DNA of 64,000 nucleotides from Catelliglobosispora koreensis DSM 44566 (GCF_000379685.1 NZ_KB903252.1:250953-314952); one strand, 5' to 3'; numbered from the stretch's first letter, positions 51,713 to 60,305 are shown. The notes: a model not told the origin generated them from the sequence alone. Numbers and translations: made by a program.

Positions 51713-52138
51713 CTAATGCTCCGAGACACGGCGGGTGCCGGTGTAGTACTCAAAGAGCAGGGCGCTTGACGTCAGCAGCACGCCGACGACGCCGACCGCG
51801 ATGAGCCACCACATCCAGAACACGAGCCCGAAGCCGGTGACGGCGGCCGCGACCGCGATGCCGAACGGCCAGTAGCTGCCCGGTGAGAAGAAGCCCACTT
51901 CGCCTGCGGCGTCAGCGATTTCGCCGTCGAGGCGGTCTTCGGGACGCGGCGGGATGCGGCGCGAGACGAACCAGAAGTAGAACCAGCACATCGCGCACAG
52001 CAGACCCGACAGGATCAGCGCTGTCGTGCCGATCCAGTCGAGCCCGAACGGCTCCCGGTCGGTCCACCAGGCGTAGACGGCCGCGGCGGCGAACAGGAAG
52101 AGCGCGACGCCAGCGAACAAGCGGTATTCGGATTTCAT
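51713..52138 (-). CDS. ctaF: Cytochrome c oxidase subunit IV (actinobacterial type)
   Basis: 141 residues with four membrane helices and the actinobacterial CtaF pattern: WTDREPFGLDWIGTTALILSG near 25-45, CWFYFWFVSRRIPPRPEDR near 50-68, then GEVGFFSPGSYWPFG and a C-terminal helix pair ending EYYTGTRRVSEH. Needed for the aa3 oxidase. Eight bases downstream of ctaC and ended by the hairpin at 51660-51694. Confidence 0.95.
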   Translation of the reverse strand: MKSEYRLFAGVALFLFAAAAVYAWWTDREPFGLDWIGTTALILSGLLCAMCWFYFWFVSRRIPPRPEDRLDGEIADAAGEVGFFSPGSYWPFGIAVAAAVTGFGLVFWMWWLIAVGVVGVLLTSSALLFEYYTGTRRVSEH

Positions 52139-52146
52139 CGTCGCTC

Positions 52147-53022
52147 CTACGCGTCACGCTTGGTCGGGAACGGCTGGGTCTTGGTGGCCAGCGGCGCCTC
52201 GCCGATGGAGACCAGGGCGTCCTGGACGCTCTTGCCAGCTTTCAACTGCGTCAGGAACGTGTCGTATTCAGCCGCGGAGACCGCCACGACCTCGAAGTTC
52301 ATCATCGAGTGGTAGGTGCCGCACAGTTCGGCACACCGGCCGACGTAACGGCCTTCTTCCTCGATGCGGACTTCAAAGACGTTGCGCACGTTGCCCGGGA
52401 AGACGTCTCGCTTGAACAGCAGCTCTGGCACCCAGAACGAGTGGATGACGTCGCGGCTGGTTTCTTCGAAGCGGATCGTCTTGCCGACCGGGACAACGAG
52501 GATCGGGATGACTTCGCTGGTGCCGGTCACGGTCGCCACCGGAGTCGGGGTAACGCCTTCAGGTGTCGGGCCGCTCAGGTAGTTGAACTGCCAGTTCCAC
52601 TTGAAGCCGACGACCTCGACGGTCACGTCGGGGTTAGCTGACACCCGGTTGACCTCGGTCTGCACCTTGGCCGTGTAGAAGAACAGCACCGACACGACGA
52701 GGAACGGCAGAACCGTGTAGAGAACCTCGATCGGCAGGTTGAAGCGGGTCTGCAACGGCAGCTCGGCCTGTGAAGACCGCTTGCGGTAGCGCGCCACGCA
52801 CCAGAAGATGAGCCCCCAGACGAAGACCCCAACGGCAAGGGCGGCAACGACCGACCCGATCCAGAGGTCATACATCTGCTTTGACTGAGCTGTAATCCCG
52901 CCCTGCGGCCAGCCGAAACCATCAAAGGTCGCGCCAACGTCGCAGCCCGCGAGCAGTACCGTCAGGCCCGCTGCGGTAATTAAGCCGCCGATCCTCCTAA
53001 GCACGGTCGCAGAGTACTTCAC
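52147..53022 (-). CDS. ctaC: Cytochrome c oxidase subunit II
   Basis: 291 residues. Lipoprotein signal (LTVLLAGC near 20-27), two membrane helices (about 50-75 and 100-120), and a periplasmic CuA domain: ligands in CAELCGTYHSMM near 235-246 (C-x3-C-x3-H-x2-M) and an earlier His (VIHSFW near 198). Receives electrons from QcrC and passes them to the heme a centre. No ctaD is present. In one operon with ctaF. Confidence 0.96.
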   Translation of the reverse strand: MKYSATVLRRIGGLITAAGLTVLLAGCDVGATFDGFGWPQGGITAQSKQMYDLWIGSVVAALAVGVFVWGLIFWCVARYRKRSSQAELPLQTRFNLPIEVLYTVLPFLVVSVLFFYTAKVQTEVNRVSANPDVTVEVVGFKWNWQFNYLSGPTPEGVTPTPVATVTGTSEVIPILVVPVGKTIRFEETSRDVIHSFWVPELLFKRDVFPGNVRNVFEVRIEEEGRYVGRCAELCGTYHSMMNFEVVAVSAAEYDTFLTQLKAGKSVQDALVSIGEAPLATKTQPFPTKRDA

Positions 53023-53069
53023 GGGAGAGTCCAGAGTGGTCTTGGGGTGGGCGTGTCTGGCTCATGGCG

Positions 53070-53075
53070 TAGGTT
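53070..53075 (+). promoter_or_regulatory. -10 hexamer of a leaderless transcript (cysteine desulfurase)
   Basis: TAGGTT lies six bases before GTG 53082, with no Shine-Dalgarno sequence. Confidence 0.5.
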
Positions 53076-53081
53076 CGAAAC

Positions 53082-54194
53082 GTGCAGCCTGCGTACTTTG
53101 ATGCCGCCACAGCCGTCCCGTTGCATCCGGCGGGACGTCAGGCGCTGGTCGCGGCGTTGGAGGACGGGTGGGCTGACCCGGGCAAGCTTTACACGCAGGC
53201 CCGCCGCGCACGCCAGTTGTTAGAAGCGGCCAAGGCAACTGCCGCAGACCTTTTGGGCGTACGCGTCGATGAGCTCACGTTCACGAGCAGTGGCACGCTC
53301 GCGGCTCAGTCGGCCGTGCTGGGTGTGCTCAGGGGACGCCGTCGCGTGGGCCAGACGTTCGTGCACTCCGCCATCGAGCACTCGAGTGTGTTGCACGCGG
53401 CGGAAAGTCACGTCCAATCCGGAGGATCCGCCGTTTCCGTGGGCGTAGACCAGCTCGGATTCATCAACCGCGATGAGTTCGAAGAGGCGGTCAGGCAGAC
53501 GGGTGTCGCCGCGGCCGCTCTCATCAGCGCGTCACATGAGGTCGGCACGGTCCAGCCCGTGAGCTGGGCGGCCGGTGTTTGCGCCAGCCATGGCGTGCCG
53601 TTGTTCACAGACATCGCGATGACGGCCGGGCTTTCGCCAGTACCAGCTGAAGTGAATTTGGCTTCCGCTAGTGCCCGTAAGTGGGGTGGGCCGGCTGGGG
53701 TGGGTGTGCTGGTGGTGCGTAAGGGAACCCGGTGGGTGTCTGCGTGGCCCGCGGGCGAGCCTGCCGTGGACTTGCCATCGATCGTGGCGGCTGTGGCGGC
53801 ACTTCACGCCGTTAGGCAAGAAGAAGGCGAAGCTAAGAGACTGTCAGCACTGATCGACCGCATTAGACGGACCGTCCCGCTGACGGTCCCTGAGGTAGAG
53901 GTTGTTGGCGACGACACGCAACGACTCCCCCACCTGGTCACGTTCTCGTGCCTCTATGTCGACGGCGAGGCGCTCTTGCACGCGCTGGACAAGCGCGGCT
54001 TCGCGGTCAGTTCCGGGTCGAGTTGCACTTCGTCCACGTTGGAGCCAAGTCACGTGCTCGTGGCGATGAAGGTGCTGACACACGGCAATATCCGGGTTTC
54101 GCTGCACCGGGGCACGACGTCAGATGACGTTGACCGATTCCTGAACGAACTGCCGGGGATCGTGGCTGACCTGCGTAAAGAGGTGGGCATGTGA
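53082..54194 (+). CDS. Cysteine desulfurase-like PLP enzyme
   Basis: 370 residues, class V aminotransferase fold. It carries YFDAATAVPLHPAGRQAL at the N-terminus, SGTLAAQSAVLG near 69, ASHEVGTVQPV near 150, SASARKWGGPAGVG with the PLP Lys near 205, and SSGSSCTSSTLEPSHVL near 310, whose Cys fits the persulfide-carrying residue. The Lys loop is RKWGGP rather than the usual HKxxGP. It supplies sulfur, most likely to the TusA protein encoded by the overlapping gene (4 bp). The final acceptor could be a tRNA, molybdopterin or Fe-S cluster. Confidence 0.88.
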   Translation: MQPAYFDAATAVPLHPAGRQALVAALEDGWADPGKLYTQARRARQLLEAAKATAADLLGVRVDELTFTSSGTLAAQSAVLGVLRGRRRVGQTFVHSAIEHSSVLHAAESHVQSGGSAVSVGVDQLGFINRDEFEEAVRQTGVAAAALISASHEVGTVQPVSWAAGVCASHGVPLFTDIAMTAGLSPVPAEVNLASASARKWGGPAGVGVLVVRKGTRWVSAWPAGEPAVDLPSIVAAVAALHAVRQEEGEAKRLSALIDRIRRTVPLTVPEVEVVGDDTQRLPHLVTFSCLYVDGEALLHALDKRGFAVSSGSSCTSSTLEPSHVLVAMKVLTHGNIRVSLHRGTTSDDVDRFLNELPGIVADLRKEVGM

Positions 54195-54403
54195 TCACTT
54201 TGGACTGTCTGGGCCAGCGCTGCCCGCTGCCCGTGATCGCCCTGGCCAAGCGGCTGCCCGACATCGAGGTCGGTGACGTCATCCGGGTTCTGGCTGACGA
54301 TCCGGCTGCGGCACACGACATTCCGGCGTGGTGCCGGATGCGAGCCCAGGAATACCTGGGCTCGCCCGAAGCAAATGCCTTTGAGGTTAGGCGGCTGGCG
54401 TGA
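54191..54403 (+). CDS. TusA-family sulfurtransferase
   Basis: 70 residues, a full TusA domain: DCLGQRCPLPVIALAKRL near 4-21 with the sulfur-carrying Cys in the CPxP motif (CPLP), then the VGDVIRVLADDPAAAHDIPAWC block. It accepts persulfide from a desulfurase and passes it on. The GTG start overlaps the desulfurase stop, so a matched pair is made. The 3' end overlaps the convergent adenosine kinase gene by 17 bp. Confidence 0.93.
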   Translation: MITLDCLGQRCPLPVIALAKRLPDIEVGDVIRVLADDPAAAHDIPAWCRMRAQEYLGSPEANAFEVRRLA

Positions 54404-55370
54404 GGTGCGGCCGCACGGCGGCGGCAGCGGCGTCCCCATAGGACTCGGCGAGCCGCTTGAGGAAGCCGTCGGTCTCGATGTCATATTCTTGCGTGCCAAC
54501 GGTTTCCAGCACGAGGGTCGCCACGAGGCAGCCAACCTGAGCCGACGAGCGCAGGTCGAGCCCCCACGACAGGCCGGCGAAGAACCCGGCGCGGAACCCA
54601 TCGCCGACACCGGTCGGGTCATATGCCTGAACCTCGCGCGCGACCGGAACGTGAATGCGCTCAAGGCCTTTGCCCGTGATCTCGACACCGTTCTTGCCGA
54701 GCGTGGTCACCCGGATCTTGACCCGGTCGAGCACGTCGTCGCTCGACAGCCCGGTCTTCTGCTCCAGCAGTGAGCGCTCGTATTCGTTGGTCATGAGGTA
54801 TTCCGCGCCGTCGATCAGCTGCAGCACGTCCTCCCCGGGCATGCGGGCAAGCTGCTGCGACGGGTCGGCGACGAACCGGTAGCCGCGATCACGGCACTCC
54901 TGCGAGTGGCGGACCATCGCGACCGGGTCGTTGGCTCCGATGAGGATGAGGTCGAGCCCGCCCACACGGTCAAACACCGGCTGCAGCTCAATATTGCGAG
55001 CTTCGCTCATGGCCCCGGCGTAGAAGCTGGCGACCTGGCACAGGTCGTCGTCGGTGGTGCAGACGAACCGTGCCGTGTGCGCGATCTCGCTCACGTGCAC
55101 TGAATCACAGTCGACGTTGTGGCGCTCAAGCCAGGACCGGTAGTCAGCGAAATCCGCGCCGACAGCACCTAGAAGCACCGGGCGTAAGCCGAGTTTGCCC
55201 AGGCCGAACGCGATGTTAGGAGCCACACCTCCCCGCCGGATGACGAGGTCGTCCACGAGGAACGACAGCGAGACCTTGTCGAGCTGATCCGCGATGAGCT
55301 GATCAGCGAAACGGCCCGGGAAGTGCATCAGGTGATCTGTAGCAATTGAACCGGTAACCGCAATCTTCAT
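54387..55370 (-). CDS. PfkB-family carbohydrate kinase, adenosine kinase type
   Basis: 327 residues. N-terminal DHLMHFPGRFADQL and GGVAPNIAFGLGKLG near 47-61 are the PfkB sugar-binding motif. The anion hole and catalytic Asp are in DPTGVGDGFRAGFFAG near 251-266. It resembles the M. tuberculosis adenosine kinase AdoK (Rv2202c), which is related to ribokinase rather than to eukaryotic adenosine kinase. The neighbourhood is the same. Phosphorylates adenosine with ATP, a purine-salvage step. Confidence 0.9.
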   Translation of the reverse strand: MKIAVTGSIATDHLMHFPGRFADQLIADQLDKVSLSFLVDDLVIRRGGVAPNIAFGLGKLGLRPVLLGAVGADFADYRSWLERHNVDCDSVHVSEIAHTARFVCTTDDDLCQVASFYAGAMSEARNIELQPVFDRVGGLDLILIGANDPVAMVRHSQECRDRGYRFVADPSQQLARMPGEDVLQLIDGAEYLMTNEYERSLLEQKTGLSSDDVLDRVKIRVTTLGKNGVEITGKGLERIHVPVAREVQAYDPTGVGDGFRAGFFAGLSWGLDLRSSAQVGCLVATLVLETVGTQEYDIETDGFLKRLAESYGDAAAAAVRPHLTPAA

Positions 55371-55489
55371 AACTGCCTCGGGGGTCGATGTGGACGCGAC
55401 AACGGGTCACCCTAACAAGGTTGGCTTAGGTTTCCTGACTTCAAGCTGACTCATGGTCGATTCTTGCCCGAAATTGTGGACAAAGTGCA

Positions 55490-55495
55490 CATAAT
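55490..55495 (+). promoter_or_regulatory. -10 hexamer of a leaderless transcript (xylose-type ABC operon)
   Basis: CATAAT lies six bases before ATG 55502, and no ribosome site is visible. A TTGCCC lies further upstream, 20 bp away, too far to be a good -35. Confidence 0.45.
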
Positions 55496-55501
55496 AGGGC
55501 T

Positions 55502-56596
55502 ATGCGCATGATCATGTCATCGATACTGCTGGGTGCGGCTCTCACGATCGCGTCCTGCAGCACCAGCTCAGATAACGGAACTAGCACGGGCGACGCGAGC
55601 GTCGAGCAAGGCTTCAAGATCGGCCTATTGCTCCCCGAATCGAAGACCACTCGCTACGAAACCTTCGACAAGCCCTACATGGAGGCCAAGCTCAAGGAGC
55701 TGTGCCCCAAGTGTGAGGTGCTCTACCAAAACGCCGACCAGGACAGCGCCAAGCAGCAGTCCCAGGCCGAGGCCATGCTCACCCAGGGTGTCAAGGTGCT
55801 CATCCTCGACGCCGTGGACGCCAAGGCGGCCGGCGGCATCGTTACCAACGCACAGAACCAGAAAGTTCCCGTGGTGGCTTACGACCGGCTGGCTTCCGGT
55901 CCCGTGAACTACTACGTCTCGTTCGACAACAACAAGGTTGGCCAGGTCCAGGGACAGGCCCTGCTCGACGCGCTCAGCAAGGACGGTGCCGACCCGAAAC
56001 GCGGCGACATCGTCATGATCAACGGCTCGCCGACCGACCCGAACGCCGCCGACTTCAAGGCCGGCGCGCACTCCGTATTGGACGGCAAGGTCAACATCGG
56101 CCAGGAGTACGACACGCCGGACTGGTCGCCCGATAAGGCTCAGCAAGAAATGGAGCAGGCCATCACGGCCATCGGGCGGGACCGGGTCATCGGTGTCTAC
56201 GCGGCTAACGACGGCACCGCCGGTGGCGCCATCGCCGCGATGAAGGGCGGCGGCTTCACCACGATCCCGCCCGTCACGGGACAGGACGCCGAACTGGCCG
56301 CCATCCAGCGTCTGCTGACCGGCGACCAGTACATGACGGTCTACAAGGCCATCAAGCCCGAGGCCGAAGTGGCCGCCGCGATGGCGATCGCCGCCGCGAC
56401 CGGCCAGACCTACTCCGGTGAGTCGACCGTGATGAAAAACAACGGAACCAAGGACGTCACCTCGGTTCTGCTGACTCCAGTCGCCGTCACGAAAGACAAC
56501 ATCAAGGACACCGTCATCAAGGACGGCTTCTACACGCCTGCACAGATCTGCACCGCACAGTTCGCGCAGGCTTGCACCGACGCGGGAATTTCGTGA
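55502..56596 (+). CDS. Sugar ABC transporter substrate-binding lipoprotein (XylF-like)
   Basis: 364 residues. Lipoprotein signal: MRMIMSSILLGAALTIASC with lipobox Cys at 19. The rest is a periplasmic-binding-protein fold of the ribose/xylose type: IGLLLPESKTTRYETFDKPY near 40-59, ILDAVDAKAAGG near 100-111, RVIGVYAANDGTAGG near 229 and VTGQDAELAAIQRLLTG near 260. Closest in pattern to XylF/ChvE. The ligand is probably a pentose or related sugar, but this is inference. Its stop overlaps the ATP-binding gene (GTGA). Confidence 0.88.
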   Translation: MRMIMSSILLGAALTIASCSTSSDNGTSTGDASVEQGFKIGLLLPESKTTRYETFDKPYMEAKLKELCPKCEVLYQNADQDSAKQQSQAEAMLTQGVKVLILDAVDAKAAGGIVTNAQNQKVPVVAYDRLASGPVNYYVSFDNNKVGQVQGQALLDALSKDGADPKRGDIVMINGSPTDPNAADFKAGAHSVLDGKVNIGQEYDTPDWSPDKAQQEMEQAITAIGRDRVIGVYAANDGTAGGAIAAMKGGGFTTIPPVTGQDAELAAIQRLLTGDQYMTVYKAIKPEAEVAAAMAIAAATGQTYSGESTVMKNNGTKDVTSVLLTPVAVTKDNIKDTVIKDGFYTPAQICTAQFAQACTDAGIS

Positions 56597-57390
56597 ACCA
56601 GCCGGTTCTAGCCCTGTCGGGCATTTCTAAGCGGTTCGGCGCGGTCCAGGCACTGTCCGATGTGGCCCTCGACGTGTACCGGGGCGAAGTCGTCGCCCTG
56701 GTCGGGGACAACGGTGCCGGCAAGTCGACGCTCATCAAGGTGATCGCCGGGGTCGGCCCAGCCGACACCGGCGAGATCCGGTGGGAGGGCAAGCCGGTCA
56801 ACATCGCCAAACCGGCCGACGCCACGCACCTGGGCATCGCCACCGTGTACCAGGACCTCGCCCTGGCCGACAATCTCGACGTCGTCGGCAACCTGTACCT
56901 GGGCCAGGAACGCACGCAAGCCGGTCTCCTCGACGAGATCCGGATGGAGAAGCAGGCCACGGAATTGCTTACCAGCCTTTCGGTACGCATTCCGAGCGTG
57001 CGGATTCCGGTGGCTGGCCTTAGCGGTGGGCAACGGCAGTCTGTCGCGATCGCACGGTCGCTTTTGGGCGATCCGAAGGTCGTGCTGCTCGACGAGCCGA
57101 CCGCCGCCCTTGGCGTGGCCCAGACCGCCGAAGTGCTCGATCTCATTGACACGCTGAAGAAACGTGGCCTCGCCGTCATTCTGATCAGCCACAACCTGGC
57201 CGACGTCAAAGCGGTAGCCGACCGGGTCGAAGTGTTGCGCCTCGGCAAGAACGCCGGGTCGTTCCGCGCGGGCGAAGCCTCACAGGAAGAAATCGTGCAA
57301 GCCATCACTGGCGCGCTCGACAACGCCGTATCCCGCCGTAAGGCACGCCATACCGAAGCTGACGGTGGTGACGCCAGTGAACCCGCTTAA
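56593..57390 (+). CDS. Sugar ABC transporter ATP-binding protein (single domain)
   Basis: 265 residues. Walker A GDNGAGKSTLIK near 36-47, signature LSGGQRQSVAIARSL near 143-157, Walker B VVLLDEPTAAL near 163-173 and switch His in ILISHNLADV near 197. Full XylG/RbsA proteins have two such domains (about 500 residues); this one has one, so the complex would pair two copies. GTG 56593 gives VNQPVLALSGISKRFGAVQAL, the standard N-terminus. Overlaps its neighbours on both sides. Confidence 0.92.
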   Translation: MNQPVLALSGISKRFGAVQALSDVALDVYRGEVVALVGDNGAGKSTLIKVIAGVGPADTGEIRWEGKPVNIAKPADATHLGIATVYQDLALADNLDVVGNLYLGQERTQAGLLDEIRMEKQATELLTSLSVRIPSVRIPVAGLSGGQRQSVAIARSLLGDPKVVLLDEPTAALGVAQTAEVLDLIDTLKKRGLAVILISHNLADVKAVADRVEVLRLGKNAGSFRAGEASQEEIVQAITGALDNAVSRRKARHTEADGGDASEPA

Positions 57391-58537
57391 GAACCTGCGC
57401 TCAGGCGAGCTGGGTGCCTGGCCGGTCATCATCGGCCTGTTCGTCATCTGGGCCGTCTTCCAGCTGCTCAACGACCGCTTCCTGACGGCACAGAACCTGT
57501 CCAACCTGGCGCTTCAGGTCGCCGCGCTCGGGACGATCAGCATCGGGATCGTCCTGGTCCTGCTGCTCGGTGAGATCGACCTGTCGGTCGGTTCCGTGGC
57601 CGGTCTCGGAGCGGCGACCCTCGCCGTGCTAACGATTCGGCATGGCTGGGGCGACATCGCGGCCATCATCGCGGTGCTCGTGCTTGGTGCGCTGATCGGC
57701 GTTTTGCAGGGCACGATCTTCGCCAAGCTTGGCGTGCCCGCGTTCGTCGTTACGTTGGCGGGAAGCATTGGCTGGCTTGGGTTACAGCTGTTCCTGCTCC
57801 GTCCGGAAGGGACCATCAACCTTCCCTATGACGGCACGATCGCCAAAATCACGCACACCAACCTCAGCCCGGCGGCAGGCTGGATCATCGCGATCCTGGC
57901 GATAGTCATCTACGCGGCGGCCGTGTTCTTCAACCGTTCGCGCCGCCTGGCCGCGGGCCTTCCGGCGATTTCCTTAACCCAGGCTCTGATCCGGGTGGTG
58001 GGTCTAGCCATCCTCATCGGTGCGGCCGTCGCGGTCCTTAATTCATGGCAGGGGGTACCGCTGGCGTTGATCATCCTGGTGGGCATCACGGCCTTGGTGG
58101 ATTTCGTGCTGAAGCGCACGCGATACGGACGCAGCATATTCGCGGTCGGCGGGAACGCCGAAGCGGCACGGCGAGCGGGCATCAACATCACCGCGATCCG
58201 GATCTCCGTGTTCGCGCTGGCGTCCCTGCTCGCGGCGTTTGGCGGGATCATGCTCGCGTCTCGCGGCTACTCCGCTGGCCAGTCGACCGGCGCCAACGAC
58301 ACGACGCTCATCGCCATCGCGGCCGCGGTCATCGGTGGAGTCAGCCTGTTCGGCGGCCGGGGCAGCACCTACGGCGCCCTGCTCGGCACCGTCGTCCTGG
58401 GCTCGATCACGTCAGGCATGTTCCTGCTTCAGCTCGACTCGTCGATCCGCCTCATGATCACCGCAGCGGTGCTGCTAGCGGCGGTCATCCTGGACGCACT
58501 GTCCCGCCGCGGCCGCAAAGCCCACGGCCGGGCCTAA
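57365..58537 (+). CDS. Sugar ABC transporter permease (XylH-like)
   Basis: 390 residues with about ten hydrophobic segments. Family marks: LLLGEIDLSVGSVAGLGA near 67-84, LGVPAFVVTLAG near 120-131, RTRYGRSIFAVGGNAEAARRAGI near 250-272 and the GGRGSTYGALLGTVVLG block near 336-352. GTG 57365 and GTG 57377 are both possible starts; either overlaps the ATPase gene. With XylF- and ATPase-type genes it forms a three-gene importer, ended by the hairpin at 58550-58588. Confidence 0.92.
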   Translation: MVTPVNPLKNLRSGELGAWPVIIGLFVIWAVFQLLNDRFLTAQNLSNLALQVAALGTISIGIVLVLLLGEIDLSVGSVAGLGAATLAVLTIRHGWGDIAAIIAVLVLGALIGVLQGTIFAKLGVPAFVVTLAGSIGWLGLQLFLLRPEGTINLPYDGTIAKITHTNLSPAAGWIIAILAIVIYAAAVFFNRSRRLAAGLPAISLTQALIRVVGLAILIGAAVAVLNSWQGVPLALIILVGITALVDFVLKRTRYGRSIFAVGGNAEAARRAGINITAIRISVFALASLLAAFGGIMLASRGYSAGQSTGANDTTLIAIAAAVIGGVSLFGGRGSTYGALLGTVVLGSITSGMFLLQLDSSIRLMITAAVLLAAVILDALSRRGRKAHGRA

Positions 58538-58549
58538 ACCCACGGACAG

Positions 58550-58588
58550 CGAAAGGGCCGCCCCCGAGTCTCGGGAGCGGCCCTTTCG
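58550..58588. terminator. Bidirectional terminator between the ABC operon and hesB
   Basis: 19-bp arms (58550-58568 and 58570-58588) with one mismatch lie between the convergent stops. GC-rich stem; flanking short A and T runs. Confidence 0.8.
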
Positions 58589-58594
58589 GGAAGC

Positions 58595-58945
58595 TCAGTG
58601 GAACGAGTCGCCGCAGGCGCAGGAACCGCCAGCGTTCGGGTTGTCGATCGTGAAGCCCTGAGCGTCGATGCGGTCAGCGAAGTCGATCGTGGCGCCCATG
58701 AGGTAAGGGGCACTCATCCGGTCGACAACGACTCCAACGCCGTTGAAGTCCTTGACCACGTCGCCATCGAGCTCGCGCTCGTCGAAGAAGAGCTGGTACC
58801 GCAGGCCGGAGCAGCCACCCGGCTGCACGGCGACCCGCAGCCGCAGGTCGTCGCGGCCTTCCTGCTCAAGCAGGGCTTTGACCTTGACCGCGGCTACCTC
58901 GGTGAGGTTGATGCCGGTGGTGTCGGTGGTGGTTTCGGTGGTCAC
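58595..58945 (-). CDS. HesB/IscA/ErpA iron-sulfur cluster carrier
   Basis: 116 residues. Three conserved cysteines: GGCSGLRYQLFFDE near 48-61 and the C-terminal CACGDSFH. The A-type carrier receives Fe-S clusters and passes them to targets. The protein matches Rv2204c by neighbourhood. NadA, an Fe-S enzyme, is encoded about 1.4 kb away and could be a client. Confidence 0.95.
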   Translation of the reverse strand: MTTETTTDTTGINLTEVAAVKVKALLEQEGRDDLRLRVAVQPGGCSGLRYQLFFDERELDGDVVKDFNGVGVVVDRMSAPYLMGATIDFADRIDAQGFTIDNPNAGGSCACGDSFH

Positions 58946-59050
58946 TATCGCTCCAAAGCTACGTGTGCCAGTGTCGTACCCCGTAACGCTAGCTCACCTG
59001 CCCCTAATTCCCGAGCGTCGACGGCCAACTAGCCTCATGCCTGCCGTGAC

Positions 59051-60193
59051 CTACGCCACGTGCTGGCGTGCGACCCGCTCAGCGAGCTCGCGGAGCCCAC
59101 GGGCCGGCTCGGCCATCGCCTGTTCCGTGCTTCCGAAGTGATCCGTGAGCGAATGTGCCTCGGTCACGCCCGCGGCGCCCTGCTCACGGCGGCCAGTCGT
59201 CACCCGGCCCGCGAGCACCACGCACGGGATGCCTTCATCACGTGCGGCCGCCGCCACACCCGCGATCACTTTGCCCCGCAACGACTGGTAGTCGAACGAG
59301 CCCTCACCGGTAATCACCACTCCCGCGCCAGCGATCGCACCGTCCAGGCCGGTCAGATCCCTGATGAGATCGATCCCGGAGACGATCCGCCCGCCGATCG
59401 CCAAGATCGCGGCGCCAAGTCCACCGGCCGCTCCCCCGCCAGGAAGTTCCGCGAGCTTCGGCGGGCAGGTGGGCAGGTCACGCTCCAGCACCGTGGCCCA
59501 GTTCGCCAGCGCGGCGTCGAGCAGCTCAACGTCTTGCGGGGTCGCTCCCTTTTGCGGACCGTAAACCGCGGAAGCACCCGATGGCCCCGTCAACGGACTG
59601 TCCACATCCGACGCCCCGATGATCTCCACACCCTGTTCCTGCATCCGCTTCAGGGGCACATTCCCTAGCACCCACCCAAGCGACGCGCACTGCGCCAGCC
59701 ACTGCCCACCGGCCGGAAACGGGATCCCGATCTCGCTCTGCGCGTATACGCCCAGTTCGCCGAGCATTCCTGCGCCGCCATCGTTCGTAGCGGAACCACC
59801 GAGCCCGATGACGATTCGTTTGGCATCCGCGCGTATCGCAGCCCGCACAAGGGTTCCGAGACCCCGCGTCGTGGTGATTTTGGGATCGCGTTCCGCCGGG
59901 CTCAGGTGATGTAACCCGGTGGCTTGTGCGCTCTCGATGTAGGCCGTCTCCCCCACGATGAGCACCTGTCCCGCGACCGGACGCCCAAGCGGGTCAGTTG
60001 CCGGCACCTCGAGCAGCGACCCACCGAGCGCCTTGTGCAGGACCTCGACGAAACCGGGGCCACCGTCGGCTATCGGTCGCAGGACGAGTTCGTCGTTGGG
60101 CGCGACGTTGCGCCAACCTTGCGCTATCGCTTCGGCCGCCTCGACCGCGCTCAGCGTGCCAGCGAACTTGTCCGGGCAGATCACCACTCGCAT
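59051..60193 (-). CDS. Glycerate 2-kinase (GlxK family)
   Basis: 380 residues of the glycerate kinase type 1 family. Starts MRVVICPDKFAGTLSAVEAAEAIA, with PIADGGPGFVEVL near 50, GLGGSATNDGGAGML near 124-138 and VITGEGSFDYQSLRGK near 300-315. Phosphorylates glycerate with ATP, giving 2- or 3-phosphoglycerate and feeding lower glycolysis. ATG 60193 is chosen because upstream extension gives an Arg-rich string. In the same position as Rv2205c. Divergent from nadA across 112 bp. Confidence 0.93.
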   Translation of the reverse strand: MRVVICPDKFAGTLSAVEAAEAIAQGWRNVAPNDELVLRPIADGGPGFVEVLHKALGGSLLEVPATDPLGRPVAGQVLIVGETAYIESAQATGLHHLSPAERDPKITTTRGLGTLVRAAIRADAKRIVIGLGGSATNDGGAGMLGELGVYAQSEIGIPFPAGGQWLAQCASLGWVLGNVPLKRMQEQGVEIIGASDVDSPLTGPSGASAVYGPQKGATPQDVELLDAALANWATVLERDLPTCPPKLAELPGGGAAGGLGAAILAIGGRIVSGIDLIRDLTGLDGAIAGAGVVITGEGSFDYQSLRGKVIAGVAAAARDEGIPCVVLAGRVTTGRREQGAAGVTEAHSLTDHFGSTEQAMAEPARGLRELAERVARQHVA

Positions 60194-60305
60194 GACCAGA
60201 GATCTTTCTGCCCGCGCCCGTCCCAAGCAAGCCAGAGCGCGACGTGGGCGAGGCCACAGTGGGAGCCGACTGCGCGCACCTCGTGGCGGGGGGACAATAG
60301 GCACC

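Noticed and set aside
53060..53090. tRNA T-loop-like GGTTCGAA before the desulfurase gene
   Set aside because: No acceptor stem, D-arm or anticodon arm could be formed around it; it is part of the promoter.
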